Of a stretch of 64,000 bases of DNA, positions 17,599 to 27,382 are shown in pieces. Position numbers and translations under genes: made by a program. This stretch comes from Paenibacillaceae bacterium (GTDB taxonomy: Bacteria; Bacillota; Bacilli; Paenibacillales; Paenibacillaceae), in NCBI GenBank assembly GCA_004134985.1, contig REGQ01000058.1, positions 124,001 through 188,000 on the forward strand, given 5' to 3'. The notes under the pieces were generated by a model. It saw only the letters and a program-made list of their open reading frames with translations, had not been told where the DNA came from and did no database searches. Each line of letters starts with the position of its first letter. Position 1 is the stretch's first letter.

Positions 17599-18105
17599 TT
17601 ATTCCATACACTCTTCCGGATCTTCCTTCTCGGACGATGCTTCAACATTAATCTTCTCCGCTACTGTATCCCGAACGATCGAAATAACGAGTTGAAGCAA
17701 ATAGTTAATGTCCGTCTGGCTTTGCTGAAATTCCGATACTATCGGAATGCCGTCAAGTTCTTCCTGAAGCGTCTCGATTTCTCCCTCGATCTTGGAAACC
17801 ATCTTTTCATTTTGAAAAGATTTAAACGCGACGATTTCCTTCTGCTTCTTCTTCATCTGGGCGATAAGAGCCTGTACCCGGGTATTGCCGTTTATTTGAC
17901 TCTCCGCACGCTGAAAGTGCCGCACTTCCTCGGAGCTGAAAATCATGCCAGCCAATTCTCTGGCCTTTTCTTGAATATCCTCTTTGACAATGAGGTTAAT
18001 CGTTTCATGTTTAACAATTCCGCAACCTCCGGCATGGTCATGATCGTGACTGTGGCCATGGCCGTGTGCGCATGTATCCTGTTCTGCTATTGGTTGGTTG
18101 CTCAT
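17599..18105 (-). CDS. ricA: RicA (YmcA/YlbF family) with His-rich N-terminus
   Basis: A 168-residue protein. Residues 35-150 match YmcA/RicA (ARELAGMIFSSEEVRHFQRAESQIN ... ELDGIPIVSEFQQSQTDINYLLQLV). In B. subtilis RicA, RicF and RicT form the Y-complex that affects RNase Y processing, biofilm formation, competence and sporulation, and the complex carries Fe-S clusters. The immediate upstream neighbour miaB is the same as in B. subtilis. The unusual part is an N-terminal extension with alternating His residues (HGHGHSHDHDH) and cysteines at 12 and 28, plus one Cys near the C-terminus. The start has GGAGGAGAG at 6-nt spacing. Confidence 0.88.
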   Translation of the reverse strand: MSNQPIAEQDTCAHGHGHSHDHDHAGGCGIVKHETINLIVKEDIQEKARELAGMIFSSEEVRHFQRAESQINGNTRVQALIAQMKKKQKEIVAFKSFQNEKMVSKIEGEIETLQEELDGIPIVSEFQQSQTDINYLLQLVISIVRDTVAEKINVEASSEKEDPEECME

Positions 18106-18134
18106 CAGTTGCTCTCCTCCCTGCCCTTGCTGTC

Positions 18135-19700
18135 CTATGATACAGCTTCAGCCATTTTCGTATTTAATAGTTCCGCTTTAATGTACCAAGTTTGCGCTGC
18201 CGTTACTTTGACTTGAACCATCTGGCCGATCAGCGCCTTCGATCCTTCAAAATGGACCAGCTTGTTCGTCCTTGTCCGGCCTGAGAGCACCTCGGCATTG
18301 TTCTTGCTTTCCCCTTCAACGAGCACCTCGAAGGTTTGGCCGACCAGCCGTTCATTAGCCTCGCGCGCCAATTCACCCATCAAGGCGTTCAAACGCTGCA
18401 GCCGTTCCTTTTTGTCTGCCATCGGCACGTTATCTTCCATCTCCGCAGCGGGCGTTCCTGCACGCGGTGAATAGATGAAGGTGTATGCAGCATCAAAGCC
18501 AACCGTGCGCGCCAGTGACAGCGTCTCTTCAAACTGTTCTTCTGTCTCCCCAGGGAAACCGACAATAATATCGGTCGTCAGAACAGCATCCGGAATAGCG
18601 GTCTTTATCTTAGCTACCAGTTCCAAATATTGCTCCCGACTGTACTTGCGGCTCATCCGCTTTAATACCGCTGTGCTTCCGGATTGGACTGGCAGATGAA
18701 TATGTTCCACCAGATTGCCTTTACGAGCGAGCACCTCGATCAACCGGTCATCAAAATCGCGTGGATGGGAGGTCGTGAAGCGAATCCGCGGGATATCGAT
18801 TTTGGAGATGGCCTCCATCAAGTCGCCCAGTTGGTAATCGAGGTCATCAAAATCTTTGCCGTATGCATTGACATTTTGCCCAAGCAATGTGATTTCCTTA
18901 TATCCTTCACGCGCCAGTTCACGCACTTCGGCAATGACATCCTCCGGCCGGCGGCTGCGCTCCTTGCCCCGCGTATAAGGAACAATACAGTAGGTGCAAA
19001 ACTTGTCGCAGCCATACATAATGTTCACCCATGCCCGCATGCCTTCCCGCTTCTTCGGCAGATTCTCGATAATGTCGCCTTCCTTGGACCACACCTCGAC
19101 CACCAGTTCCTTACTGAACATCGCATCGCTGATCAGGTAAGGTAGCCGGTGAATATTATGCGTGCCAAAAATCATATCGACAAACGCATGCTTGTTCAGA
19201 ATCCGGTGTACAACCGATTCCTCCTGCGACATACAGCCGCAGACACCAAGCAGCAGATCAGGTTTTTCCGTTTTGAGATGCTTGAGGTGACCGAGCTCAC
19301 CAAACACTTTATCCTCTGCATTTTCACGAATTGCACACGTGTTGAGCAAGATGACATCCGCCTGCTGACGATCCTCTGTCGGGGCATAGCCCATCTGCTC
19401 GAAAATGCCTTTCATGACTTCCGTGTCATGCTCATTCATCTGACAGCCATACGTATAAATCAAATAAAATTTTCCCTTGCCCAGCATGCGCAGCTCATCC
19501 GGAATTGCACTGTCATACAGTACTTTAACTTCCTCTTTGCCGCGTTGCTTCTCCTGACGGTAATTCGGTTCAGAGACGAGATGAATATCTCTGCCGCTGA
19601 TCCGGATTTTCTTGCCATATTCGTCTTCGGAAATGATCTTGGCCCCGGAAAAATCGAAATATTTACTGTAATCTTTCGTTTCTTTCGTCACAGACGCCAC
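18135..19700 (-). CDS. miaB: tRNA-2-methylthio-N6-dimethylallyladenosine synthase MiaB
   Basis: A 521-residue radical-SAM methylthiotransferase that modifies A37 of tRNAs reading UNN codons. Visible are the N-terminal UPF0004 domain with three cluster cysteines ([30 protein letters not shown]), the radical-SAM motif CDKFCTYC, and a C-terminal TRAM domain (VLVEGESKN ... VHFEG). A ~65-residue N-terminal extension is common in Firmicute MiaB. GTG 19700 sits very close to AGGGGG; an in-frame GTG at 19691 has better spacing and is equally possible. It is followed 29 bp later by ricA, as in B. subtilis. Confidence 0.95.
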   Translation of the reverse strand: MASVTKETKDYSKYFDFSGAKIISEDEYGKKIRISGRDIHLVSEPNYRQEKQRGKEEVKVLYDSAIPDELRMLGKGKFYLIYTYGCQMNEHDTEVMKGIFEQMGYAPTEDRQQADVILLNTCAIRENAEDKVFGELGHLKHLKTEKPDLLLGVCGCMSQEESVVHRILNKHAFVDMIFGTHNIHRLPYLISDAMFSKELVVEVWSKEGDIIENLPKKREGMRAWVNIMYGCDKFCTYCIVPYTRGKERSRRPEDVIAEVRELAREGYKEITLLGQNVNAYGKDFDDLDYQLGDLMEAISKIDIPRIRFTTSHPRDFDDRLIEVLARKGNLVEHIHLPVQSGSTAVLKRMSRKYSREQYLELVAKIKTAIPDAVLTTDIIVGFPGETEEQFEETLSLARTVGFDAAYTFIYSPRAGTPAAEMEDNVPMADKKERLQRLNALMGELAREANERLVGQTFEVLVEGESKNNAEVLSGRTRTNKLVHFEGSKALIGQMVQVKVTAAQTWYIKAELLNTKMAEAVS

Positions 19701-19785
19701 TTCCCCCTAATCAATTCTTTCAAATTATAACATGTTTTGATGAGAGGTGCTACCGCCCTGCATTCCGGGATGCGCTTTGGCTGAG

Positions 19786-20355
19786 TTAGTCCAAAATGGT
19801 AGCTGTGTCGCCTGTTTTTACGCCGGCAGCATTCGCCTCGTCGGTATCAATATGCATATCGAGCGCAAAGGACGGCGATACCCGTGCAATGACATTTTCA
19901 AAGATGGCGCCACGCTCGTCGCCTAGCCGCACCCGCAGCAGCTGCTTGTCCTTGATCTGCCACCGTTCGGCATCCGATGTATGAAAGTGGATATGGCGCG
20001 CGGCAACGATAACGCCCTGATCGATCGTTATTTCGCCAGCAGGACCACGCAATGTAATGCCAGGCGTGTCTGCAATTTGTCCTGATTCGCGAACCGGAGG
20101 ATTAACTCCTGCCGCGAATGCGTCGGTACGCGACAATTCCAGTTGCGTCTGACTGCGGGCCGGACCAAGAATTCTCACTTTGTTAAAGCTGGCTTTCGGT
20201 CCGATGACGGCAACCGTCTCGTTCGCTGCGTACTGGCCAGGCTGTGACAACGGCTTGAACTCTGTCAGTTCATAGCCGGCGCCGAACAACGTTTCGACGT
20301 CCTCCTGGGACAGATGAATATGACGGGCAGAAACACCAACAGGTACACTTTTCAT
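19786..20355 (-). CDS. pduL: PduL-type phosphate propanoyltransferase (phosphotransacylase)
   Basis: A 189-residue enzyme with both PduL zinc-binding motifs (SARHIHLS near the start and AARHIHFH at about 125). It interconverts acyl-CoA and acyl phosphate with free CoA and phosphate. No pdu or microcompartment genes are nearby and no encapsulation peptide is obvious, so it probably acts in the cytosol as an acetyl or propionyl phosphotransacylase. The neighbour on the same strand is the 2-oxoacid:ferredoxin oxidoreductase, which makes acyl-CoA. The start has TTGGAG at about 9-nt spacing. Confidence 0.9.
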   Translation of the reverse strand: MKSVPVGVSARHIHLSQEDVETLFGAGYELTEFKPLSQPGQYAANETVAVIGPKASFNKVRILGPARSQTQLELSRTDAFAAGVNPPVRESGQIADTPGITLRGPAGEITIDQGVIVAARHIHFHTSDAERWQIKDKQLLRVRLGDERGAIFENVIARVSPSFALDMHIDTDEANAAGVKTGDTATILD

Positions 20356-20403
20356 GATTTATCACTCCAACCTTTTTTTGGGTTAACATGACTTATGCGG
20401 CAA

Positions 20404-20434
20404 AAGGCACACGGCGGGAGACGCCGTATGCCTT
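20404..20434 (-). terminator. Terminator of korAB
   Basis: The stem AAGGCACACGGCG / CGCCGTATGCCTT has one mismatch and a 5-nt loop, followed on the minus strand by TTTTGCC. It lies 15 nt past the korB stop. Confidence 0.75.
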
Positions 20435-20448
20435 GTCAAGAACGTGCC

Positions 20449-21315
20449 TTATTTGAATTCGGCAACCAGCTGGTCGAATTGCTGTTCCGACAGCTGGATG
20501 TCCTGATGTGCCAAGCCTTCCTGCTGGAAGCCGGCAATCAGATCCTCATAAGGCTTACGCTCTTTATTTTGATAGATAAGTCCAGTAAGCAATCCGTTTG
20601 TTTCCATGATTTTGGTCATGGCCGCAATGCGGTTTGAAGGATCATAATCCGGGAATTGCTCCAGATTGACAATATTTTGCTTGAACCAATCGTAAGTATT
20701 GACTTTATTGAACGTGACGCACGGGCTGAATACATTGATCAATGAAAAACCTTTATGATTCAGTCCCGCTTCAATCAAGGCAGTGAGCTGTTTCAAATCA
20801 CTGGAAAATGATTGCGCAATAAAAGTTGCGCCCGCCGACAAGGCAATTTCAAGCGGTGATAAGGTCGATTCAATCGAACCTTCCGGCGTTGATTTGGTCT
20901 TGAAGCCTTCCGCGCTGCGCGGCGAGGTCTGACCCTTGGTCAACCCGTAGATCTGATTATCCATAACAATATAAGTAATATCCAGGTTGCGCCGGATTGC
21001 ATGAACAGTATGCCCCATTCCGATTGCAAATCCGTCACCGTCACCGCCTGATGCAATAACCGTCAATTCACGATTCGCAAGCTTGACACCCTGCGCGATC
21101 GGCAGCGCCCGGCCATGAATGCCGTGCAGTCCATAAGCATTAATATAACCGGAAATCCGCCCTGAACAGCCAATTCCTGAAATAACAGCCAGATTGTTCG
21201 GCTCAAGTCCGACGTTGGCAGCAGCGCGCTGAATTGCCGCTTGAATGGAGAAATCTCCGCAGCCGGGACACCAGTTAGGCTTGACGTTGTTTCTAAACTC
21301 TTTAAATGTCGCCAT
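20449..21315 (-). CDS. korB: 2-oxoacid:ferredoxin oxidoreductase, beta subunit
   Basis: A 288-residue thiamine-diphosphate subunit. It carries a CPGCG motif (Cys16, Cys19), further conserved cysteines in GIGCSG and SPCVTFN expected to help hold a 4Fe-4S cluster, and the TPP-binding GGDGDGFAIG ... NQIYGLTKGQ region. With KorA it oxidatively decarboxylates 2-oxoglutarate or another 2-oxoacid to acyl-CoA while reducing ferredoxin. ATG 21315 begins one nucleotide after the korA stop (TGAGATG), so translation is coupled. Confidence 0.93.
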   Translation of the reverse strand: MATFKEFRNNVKPNWCPGCGDFSIQAAIQRAAANVGLEPNNLAVISGIGCSGRISGYINAYGLHGIHGRALPIAQGVKLANRELTVIASGGDGDGFAIGMGHTVHAIRRNLDITYIVMDNQIYGLTKGQTSPRSAEGFKTKSTPEGSIESTLSPLEIALSAGATFIAQSFSSDLKQLTALIEAGLNHKGFSLINVFSPCVTFNKVNTYDWFKQNIVNLEQFPDYDPSNRIAAMTKIMETNGLLTGLIYQNKERKPYEDLIAGFQQEGLAHQDIQLSEQQFDQLVAEFK

Positions 21316-21316
21316 C

Positions 21317-23050
21317 TCAGTTCATCTCCTTGCATGCGGTATGGATTTCAGAAGGCAGAAACGGATTGCCATCATACTTTAGCTGACTGCGAATTTTACT
21401 CCCGTGCCCAACATGAAGCTTCACTTGGGAAGCAAGCTGTGCAGTCGCATTATTTTCCACAACAAGCACCTGCTTCGCATTTTCAACAAAAGGATGCAGC
21501 AGTTCGGTCGGGAATGGATGGATCTGACGCACCATAATGCGATTCGTCGCGATGCCGTCCTCTTCCAGCCGCTGCCGCGCCTCGTCGATTGTGCCGCCGA
21601 TCGAACCCATTGCGATAATAAGCAAATCCGGCTGTTCATGCGGCGCGTCAATGCGCAGCGCTTCACGGATAGACAGCTGGTTCAACTTGTTCAGACGCTT
21701 ATCCATCATTTTAAGACGGTTCAGCGCATTTTCTGACGGTCTGCCTTCCTCGTCATGCTCCACTCCGGTCACATGATGAATACCGGACTTTTCACCCGGA
21801 AGCACGCGCGGCGATACGCCGTCTTCCGTAAATTCGTAGCGCTTGAACAACTTGTGCTGCTCCAGTTCAGGCAGATCCTTGACGAGCTTGCCGCGGTCAA
21901 TGGTTACCTCATTGTATCGTAACGCTTCACAGGACTGTTTGCCAAGCGATAATTGCAAATCTGTCATCAAAATAACGGGAACCTGATACATTTCTGACAC
22001 ATTAAACGCCTCAATCGTATCATAGAAGCAATCTTCAATTGAAGCCGGCGCAATGACCACCTTAGGGATTTCACCGTGTGTACCGTACACCATCGCATTC
22101 AAATCGGACTGCTCCTGTTTGGTTGGCAGTCCGGTCGAAGGGCCGCCGCGCTGCGTATCGACAATGACAAGCGGCGTCTCTGTCATCCCTGACAGGCCAA
22201 TCGCTTCCATCATAAGCGATAAGCCTGGCCCAGCGGACGCTGTCATTGCGCGGACGCCTGCATAGTTGGCGCCAATCGCCATCGTAGCCGCCGCGATCTC
22301 ATCTTCCGTTTGAACGACAGTTCCCCCGAATTTCGGCAGCTTTTTGATCAAATATTCCATAATCTCAGAAGCTGGCGTAATGGGATATGCCGACATGAGC
22401 CGACAGCCCGCTGCAATGGAACCAAGCCCGATCGCCTCATTGCCGATCATGAACAGCTTCTGCTTTCCGTCCGCTTCAGCGAGCCGAAATTCTTCAAGCG
22501 GACCGCCCGCAAGCTCCAGCACAAATTCCGCGCCGTTCTTCACTGCCGCCACGTTTTTATCGACGATTGTCTGTCCTTTGCGGCCAAACTCATCCTCAAC
22601 CGCTTTATTAAATACTTCAAGCGGCAAACCGAGCAAAGCCCATGATGCGCCTGAAGCAACCATATTTTTCATTAATGACGTTCCTAACTCTTCCGCAATC
22701 GATGTAATCGGGACCGGAAACAATCGGGCATCTACACCTTCGGGCAGCACCGGATTGAATTTGGCATCCGCGACCACAACGCCGCCTTTACGCAATTCAT
22801 AGGCATTTAAATCAATGCTCTCCTGGTCGAATGCGACCAAAATATCTAGATCGTCGGAAATCGCCCGCATCGGCGTGGTGCTGATTCTGATTTTATTATT
22901 TGTATGCCCACCCTTGATGCGTGAAGAGAAATGCCGGTAACCGTAAAGATAATAACCAAGCCGATTAAGCGCCGTGGAGAAAATACGGTCGGTGCTCTCT
23001 ACTCCTTCTCCCTGTTGTCCCCCGATTTTCCAAGACAATTGACTGATCAA
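21317..23050 (-). CDS. korA: 2-oxoacid:ferredoxin oxidoreductase, alpha subunit (gamma-alpha fusion)
   Basis: About 577 residues, with an N-terminal gamma domain (WKIGGQQGEGVESTDRIF ... RIKGGHTNNKIR) fused to the pyrimidine-binding alpha domain (GNEAIGLGSIAAGCRLMSAYPITPASEIMEYL, TEDEIAAATMAIGANYAG) and a C-terminal transketolase-like domain. The start was set at TTG 23050 because a full AAAGAGGAG ribosome site precedes it by 9 nt and the protein then begins ISQLSWKIG like relatives. Two ATGs further upstream (23083, 23119) are possible but less supported. It forms an operon with korB. Confidence 0.93.
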   Translation of the reverse strand: MISQLSWKIGGQQGEGVESTDRIFSTALNRLGYYLYGYRHFSSRIKGGHTNNKIRISTTPMRAISDDLDILVAFDQESIDLNAYELRKGGVVVADAKFNPVLPEGVDARLFPVPITSIAEELGTSLMKNMVASGASWALLGLPLEVFNKAVEDEFGRKGQTIVDKNVAAVKNGAEFVLELAGGPLEEFRLAEADGKQKLFMIGNEAIGLGSIAAGCRLMSAYPITPASEIMEYLIKKLPKFGGTVVQTEDEIAAATMAIGANYAGVRAMTASAGPGLSLMMEAIGLSGMTETPLVIVDTQRGGPSTGLPTKQEQSDLNAMVYGTHGEIPKVVIAPASIEDCFYDTIEAFNVSEMYQVPVILMTDLQLSLGKQSCEALRYNEVTIDRGKLVKDLPELEQHKLFKRYEFTEDGVSPRVLPGEKSGIHHVTGVEHDEEGRPSENALNRLKMMDKRLNKLNQLSIREALRIDAPHEQPDLLIIAMGSIGGTIDEARQRLEEDGIATNRIMVRQIHPFPTELLHPFVENAKQVLVVENNATAQLASQVKLHVGHGSKIRSQLKYDGNPFLPSEIHTACKEMN

Positions 23051-23198
23051 AACGTCCAACTCCTCTTTTTGGTCATCCCCCATAAGTACATCCTGCCATG
23101 AGTCAAGCACGGACAGCATCCATTCATCTTATTCGCCTGAATCGTTTTCGCCTGTGTGCAGGCTGCTGTCGGTTCGAGCCTTTCCCCAAGTCACATAA

Positions 23199-23227
23199 AT
23201 TCTATGATTCATTTTTGGAAAAAGCAA
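23199..23227 (-). promoter_or_regulatory. Candidate sigma-A promoter of korAB
   Basis: On the minus strand TTGCTT (23222-23227) and TAGAAT (23199-23204) are separated by 17 bp, about 150 nt before the korA start. Two mismatches in -35 and one in -10. Confidence 0.45.
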
Positions 23228-23303
23228 GGGATTTCAAAAATTTGTACAGATAGCTGTTTTCGATTGAAACGATACCGAAATGAGATTGAATAATAAGGAT
23301 CAA

Positions 23304-24242
23304 TTATTTTGGGAGATGGGCAAGCAGGAAGCGAATGGCATTGTCAGACATGATGCCCGCAACCAATGATTGATCATAGCGCCTCAGCAATGCTTCTGTC
23401 ACTTGATAGACCTCCGCAGGATGGCGCAGCCCTTGAACATGACGGTCAATTCCGTCAAAATCCGAACCAAGCATCAAATGATGTTGGCCGCCAAGCGAGC
23501 AAATATGTTCAATATGACGCAGAAGATCATCAATCGTTGCCGGCTCCTGTTCTTCTACAAACCAGGGTACATAGGTAATTCCAATCCGTCCATCGGCTGC
23601 AATGAGCGCACTGATTTGATCATCCGACAAATTGCGAGGATGGCTGCATAACGCGCGGGCGTTGGAATGGGACGCAATGACGGGTTTGCGGGTCAGCCCC
23701 AGCACTTCCCAAAACCCCTGATCCGTTAAATGGGAAACATCGAGCATAATACCAAGCCGATTGCATTCGGCTACCAACTGCACCCCTTTGCTGCTTAGCC
23801 CCCCCTGACGAGGCTCCATAACGCCGTCAGCAGCCCAATTCGCCTCATTCCAGGTCAAACCGAGCGCCCGCACACCTAGATAATATAAAATACGCAGCAG
23901 CGTAAAATCGCCTTGCAGCGCATCTGCACCTTCGAGCGAAAGCATTGCTCCGATTTTTCCATTCGTTAATGTCCGCTGCAAATCTGCCGACGTTTGAATA
24001 AGCTCGATTTGCGGATGAGGGATGACTCTGCGATAAAACAAATCAATGCTGCGCAGCAGGGAGCCGGCATTCGATTCACAGCTGGAAGGAATATAGATCG
24101 CAAAAGTTTGGAATACACTATTGGCCTGCAGCAGTCTCTCATAGGTGACATCAAGCGGCCCGTTCCCCCTTTGTCCAAAATCAACCGTCTCGTCTGTCAG
24201 CATTTTGGCCAGCACGTCACAATGAAAATCCGCTGTTCTCAT
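23304..24242 (-). CDS. Membrane dipeptidase family protein (peptidase M19)
   Basis: A 312-residue zinc dipeptidase of the renal dipeptidase family. Metal ligands are visible: HCD at the N-terminus (DFHCDVL), Glu in SLEGADAL, His in DVSHL, His in IASHSNARAL, and Asp in LGSDFDGID. It hydrolyses dipeptides, often including those with a D-residue. No signal peptide or membrane anchor is present, so despite the family name it is probably cytosolic. ATG 24242 gives the usual MRxADFHCD start and has AAGGA 5 nt upstream; in-frame ATGs at 24248 and 24281 are alternatives. Confidence 0.88.
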   Translation of the reverse strand: MRTADFHCDVLAKMLTDETVDFGQRGNGPLDVTYERLLQANSVFQTFAIYIPSSCESNAGSLLRSIDLFYRRVIPHPQIELIQTSADLQRTLTNGKIGAMLSLEGADALQGDFTLLRILYYLGVRALGLTWNEANWAADGVMEPRQGGLSSKGVQLVAECNRLGIMLDVSHLTDQGFWEVLGLTRKPVIASHSNARALCSHPRNLSDDQISALIAADGRIGITYVPWFVEEQEPATIDDLLRHIEHICSLGGQHHLMLGSDFDGIDRHVQGLRHPAEVYQVTEALLRRYDQSLVAGIMSDNAIRFLLAHLPK

Positions 24243-24307
24243 GACCATCCTTTTTGACAACCTCCTAACGTTATCCTCCATACATTGGGGTCAATATAGA
24301 CACAAAA

Positions 24308-24335
24308 AACCTGTCTACTCTGCAGTAAACAGGTT
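24308..24335 (-). terminator. Terminator of spoVS
   Basis: The stem AACCTGT(C)TAC / GTA(A)ACAGGTT is followed on the minus strand by TTTTTTG. It lies about 45 nt past the spoVS stop. Confidence 0.85.
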
Positions 24336-24377
24336 GGCATATAGGTTTCTATCCCAAGCTTTATCGCAATACAGCCG

Positions 24378-24638
24378 TTATCTCGGTTCCACAATCAATT
24401 TGATCGCCGTACGGTTCTCTCCATCAATAACAATGTCGGTAAAAGCCGGGATACAGATGAGATCCACTCCGCTTGGCGCAACGAACCCTCTGGCAATTGC
24501 CACCGCCTTGATCGCTTGATTCAATGCACCAGCCCCGATGGCTTGCAGTTCCGCAGCGCCGCGTTCACGCAAAACTCCAGCAAGCGCACCAGCAACTGAG
24601 TTTGGATTGGATTTTGCTGAAACTTTTAATACTTCCAT
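24378..24638 (-). CDS. spoVS: Stage V sporulation protein S
   Basis: An 86-residue Alba-like protein that matches SpoVS over its whole length (EVLKVSAKSNPNSVAGALAG ... IPAFTDIVIDGENRTAIKLIVEPR). In B. subtilis it is needed for efficient progression through septation and coat formation. The ATG has GGGGGAGG at about 8-nt spacing. It is a single gene between a sigma-H-like promoter and a strong terminator, downstream of ymdB, the same neighbourhood as in B. subtilis (rny-ymdB-spoVS). Confidence 0.97.
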   Translation of the reverse strand: MEVLKVSAKSNPNSVAGALAGVLRERGAAELQAIGAGALNQAIKAVAIARGFVAPSGVDLICIPAFTDIVIDGENRTAIKLIVEPR

Positions 24639-24682
24639 AAAAAGTAACCTCCCCCGGGAATGATCATGAACCTTAATAAATC

Positions 24683-24711
24683 ATATTCGAGGGTAAAGAA
24701 AAAATTCCTGC
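24683..24711 (-). promoter_or_regulatory. Sigma-H-like promoter of spoVS
   Basis: On the minus strand GCAGGAATT (24703-24711) fits the sigma-H -35 (RNAGGAWWW). After an 11-bp spacer, CTCGAATAT (24683-24691) fits the -10 (RNNGAATWW) except for the first base. spoVS of B. subtilis is sigma-H dependent, which supports the call. Confidence 0.75.
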
Positions 24712-24770
24712 TTTTACACACTTACTTTCACAAAATATTCAGAATAGTGTGCTTTTTTCTGAAAATTACA

Positions 24771-25565
24771 TCATATCATCAACAAATCATCTTCCGTCCA
24801 CCGAATTTTAGTTAAGGAACGCGCTTTGCCTGTCGCATCATCAAGATCGGCGAGGACCGCATGAAAGTGCCATTTGCCTTCATCAACAACAAACCGGGTG
24901 GGCATTTGCGTCAAAAACCGGTGCTCCACCGCTTTCCGCTCCATTCCAAGCACACCTTCCTTGGAGCCGACCATGCCGACATCGGTTATGTAGGCTGTGC
25001 CCTCCGGCAAAATGGTGTCATCATTGGTCTGCACATGGGTATGCGTGCCAACAACGAGCGAAGCCCGTCCATCCAGGTACCATCCCATTGCAATCTTCTC
25101 TGAAGTCGCTTCGGCATGAAAATCAACGAAAATATGTTTTACTCTGCCGCCTAGTTCATCCAGAATTTCATCGGCTTTGCGGAACGGGCAATCAATCGGC
25201 GGCAGGAAAGTTCTGCCCTGCAAATTGACAATCGCCAGCTCCTTTCCGTTTGCGCGAATGATGGCAACACCCTGTCCAGGCGCCTCCGGCACGTAATTCG
25301 CAGGCCTGACCAGCCGCGGCTCATCGTCAATCCACTCAAAAATATCTTTATTGTCCCAAGTGTGATTGCCCATTGTGATGCCGTGTACGCCCCACTGAAA
25401 AAAATCCCGGGCAATGGCTGCCGTAATTCCTCGTCCTGCGGCGGCATTTTCGCCATTTGCAATAATGATGTGCGGGTTATGCTTGTCCCGCAGCACAGGC
25501 AGCACACGTTTCAATGCGTTTCTTCCTACATTTCCAACAATATCGCCAATAAATAATACTTTCAT
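24771..25565 (-). CDS. ymdB: YmdB metallophosphoesterase (2',3'-cAMP phosphodiesterase family)
   Basis: A 264-residue protein beginning MKVLFIGDIVGNVGRNAL. Binuclear metal ligands are visible in the GDIVG, NGENAA, GNHTWDN, DFHAEAT and GTHTHVQT motifs. B. subtilis YmdB is a phosphodiesterase that influences biofilm formation and the switch between sliding and biofilm. It lies directly downstream of rny behind a hairpin at 25593-25619. The start at 25565 has GAGGG just upstream; a longer in-frame start at 25625 would include the hairpin and lacks family similarity. Confidence 0.95.
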   Translation of the reverse strand: MKVLFIGDIVGNVGRNALKRVLPVLRDKHNPHIIIANGENAAAGRGITAAIARDFFQWGVHGITMGNHTWDNKDIFEWIDDEPRLVRPANYVPEAPGQGVAIIRANGKELAIVNLQGRTFLPPIDCPFRKADEILDELGGRVKHIFVDFHAEATSEKIAMGWYLDGRASLVVGTHTHVQTNDDTILPEGTAYITDVGMVGSKEGVLGMERKAVEHRFLTQMPTRFVVDEGKWHFHAVLADLDDATGKARSLTKIRWTEDDLLMI

Positions 25566-25592
25566 GCGTTCCCTCGCTTCACAGAATAAAGA

Positions 25593-25619
25593 GAAAGCGG
25601 CTAACAAGCAGCCGCTTTC
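25593..25619 (-). terminator. Hairpin between rny and ymdB
   Basis: A 10-bp perfect stem GAAAGCGGCT / AGCCGCTTTC with a 7-nt loop and a T-rich tail (TCTCTTTATTC) on the minus strand. It lies in the rny-ymdB gap, so it may reduce rather than abolish read-through into ymdB. Confidence 0.7.
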
Positions 25620-25641
25620 CTTCATAGCTTATTTAAAACCG

Positions 25642-27186
25642 TTATTTGGCGTATTCGACTGCTCTGGTTTCGCGGATTACAGTGACCTTAATGTGACCAG
25701 GATAATCCAGTTCACTTTCAATCTTCTTCGTAATCTCACGCGCCAATCGGAATGCTTCCGAATCGTCAATTCTTTCTGGTTGTACCATGACACGTACTTC
25801 CCGGCCTGCTTGAATCGCATACGATTTCTCAACGCCTTCAAACGATTCGGAAATCGCTTCAAGCTTCTCAAGCCGTTTGATATAAGTCTCCAGCGTTTCC
25901 CTCCGTGCGCCAGGACGAGCTGCTGACAACGCATCTGCTGCGCCAACAAGCATGGCAATGACAGATGTTGCTTCACAGTCTCCATGGTGAGAGGCAATAC
26001 TGTTGATAACAACCGGATGCTCTTTGTATTTCTTGGCCAGTTCCACGCCAATTTCCACATGTGAGCCTTCTACTTCATGATCAAGCGCCTTGCCGATATC
26101 GTGGAGAAGTCCTGCACGTTTTGCAAGCGTGATGTCCTCGCCCAATTCGGCAGCCATCAAACCCGTCAAATAAGCGACTTCCATCGAATGTTTCAACACA
26201 TTCTGACCATAGCTCGTCCGATATTTCAACCGTCCGAGAATTTTGATTAAATCAGGATGCAAGCCATGCACGCCCACTTCGAACGTTGCTTGCTCACCGT
26301 ATTCACGAATTCGTTCATCCACTTCTTTACGCGATTTTTCGACCATTTCTTCGATTCGCGCCGGGTGAATCCGCCCGTCCGCTACCAGTTTCTCCAGCGA
26401 CGTTCGCGCGATTTCGCGGCGAATCGGATCGAAACCTGACAAAATGACCGCTTCCGGTGTATCGTCGATGATGAGATCGATACCGGTCAATGTTTCCAAA
26501 GCACGGATATTGCGGCCTTCTCTGCCGATAATTCGGCCTTTCATTTCTTCGTTTGGCAGCGACACTACGGAAACTGTCGTCTCCGCGACGTGATCCGCCG
26601 CACATCGTTGAATAGCCAGTGAAATAATATTCCGCGCTTTTTTGTCTGCTTCTTCTTTCGCTTGTTGTTCGATTTCTTTAATTAATTGAGCGGTTTCATG
26701 ACGTACTTCCTGTTCCACATTCGACAAAATCATTTCTTTGGCTTCTTCCATCGTAAGGGCGGAAATGCGCTCCAACTCAGTAACCTGTTCCTTGCAAACT
26801 GACTCAATCTGTTCCTGGGTTTGTTCGATCTTTTTCTCTTTGTTGGCCACTTGTTCTTCTTTGCGTTCCAGCGCCTCTATTTTCTTATCCAGCGACTCCT
26901 CTTTCTGCAACAGCCGTCTTTCTAAACGTTGTATTTCATTACGACGCTCACGAATGTCTTTTTCAGCTTCTGCACGGAGTTTGTGGATTTCGTCTTTTGC
27001 TTCGAGAACTGTTTCTTTTTTCTGCGCTTCTGCTTCTTTCTTGGCATTCTCTACAATCTGAACGGCAGCTTGCTCCGCGCTAGAAATCTTGGCCTCGGCA
27101 ATCGACTTGCGAATAAGATAACCCAAAATAAAGAGTACCGCGCCAACAACGAGAATAATCGTGATCCAGATCCAAGTTGGCAGCAT
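25642..27186 (-). CDS. rny: Ribonuclease Y
   Basis: A 514-residue membrane-anchored endoribonuclease that starts mRNA decay. It has an N-terminal transmembrane helix (about 5-25), a long charged coiled coil (about 30-190), a KH domain ([19 protein letters not shown]) and an HD domain with [13 protein letters not shown] 27186 lies 8 nt after GAGGAGG; the in-frame GTG at 27195 abuts the ribosome site and is unlikely. ricA, whose product modulates RNase Y in B. subtilis, lies in the same window. Confidence 0.97.
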   Translation of the reverse strand: MLPTWIWITIILVVGAVLFILGYLIRKSIAEAKISSAEQAAVQIVENAKKEAEAQKKETVLEAKDEIHKLRAEAEKDIRERRNEIQRLERRLLQKEESLDKKIEALERKEEQVANKEKKIEQTQEQIESVCKEQVTELERISALTMEEAKEMILSNVEQEVRHETAQLIKEIEQQAKEEADKKARNIISLAIQRCAADHVAETTVSVVSLPNEEMKGRIIGREGRNIRALETLTGIDLIIDDTPEAVILSGFDPIRREIARTSLEKLVADGRIHPARIEEMVEKSRKEVDERIREYGEQATFEVGVHGLHPDLIKILGRLKYRTSYGQNVLKHSMEVAYLTGLMAAELGEDITLAKRAGLLHDIGKALDHEVEGSHVEIGVELAKKYKEHPVVINSIASHHGDCEATSVIAMLVGAADALSAARPGARRETLETYIKRLEKLEAISESFEGVEKSYAIQAGREVRVMVQPERIDDSEAFRLAREITKKIESELDYPGHIKVTVIRETRAVEYAK

Positions 27187-27352
27187 CTTTCTCACCTCCT
27201 CGTTGCATTCACCAAGGCAATCGCCCAGGGATGATATTGGGTTTTCAAGCCGGTTTCACACCGTTCATCAACACAGCCATTAGAAAACATAATCGAAACC
27301 GAATCAATTTTTGGAAGGAAAACTGATTCAAATTAAGAAAGAATACACCCTC

Positions 27353-27382
27353 ATTTTATCTTTTGCGAATTTCAATTGTCAA
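27353..27382 (-). promoter_or_regulatory. Candidate sigma-A promoter of rny
   Basis: On the minus strand a perfect TTGACA (27377-27382) is followed after 18 bp by TAAAAT (27353-27358). It overlaps the last codons of recX, so rny has its own promoter with a leader of about 160 nt. Confidence 0.65.
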
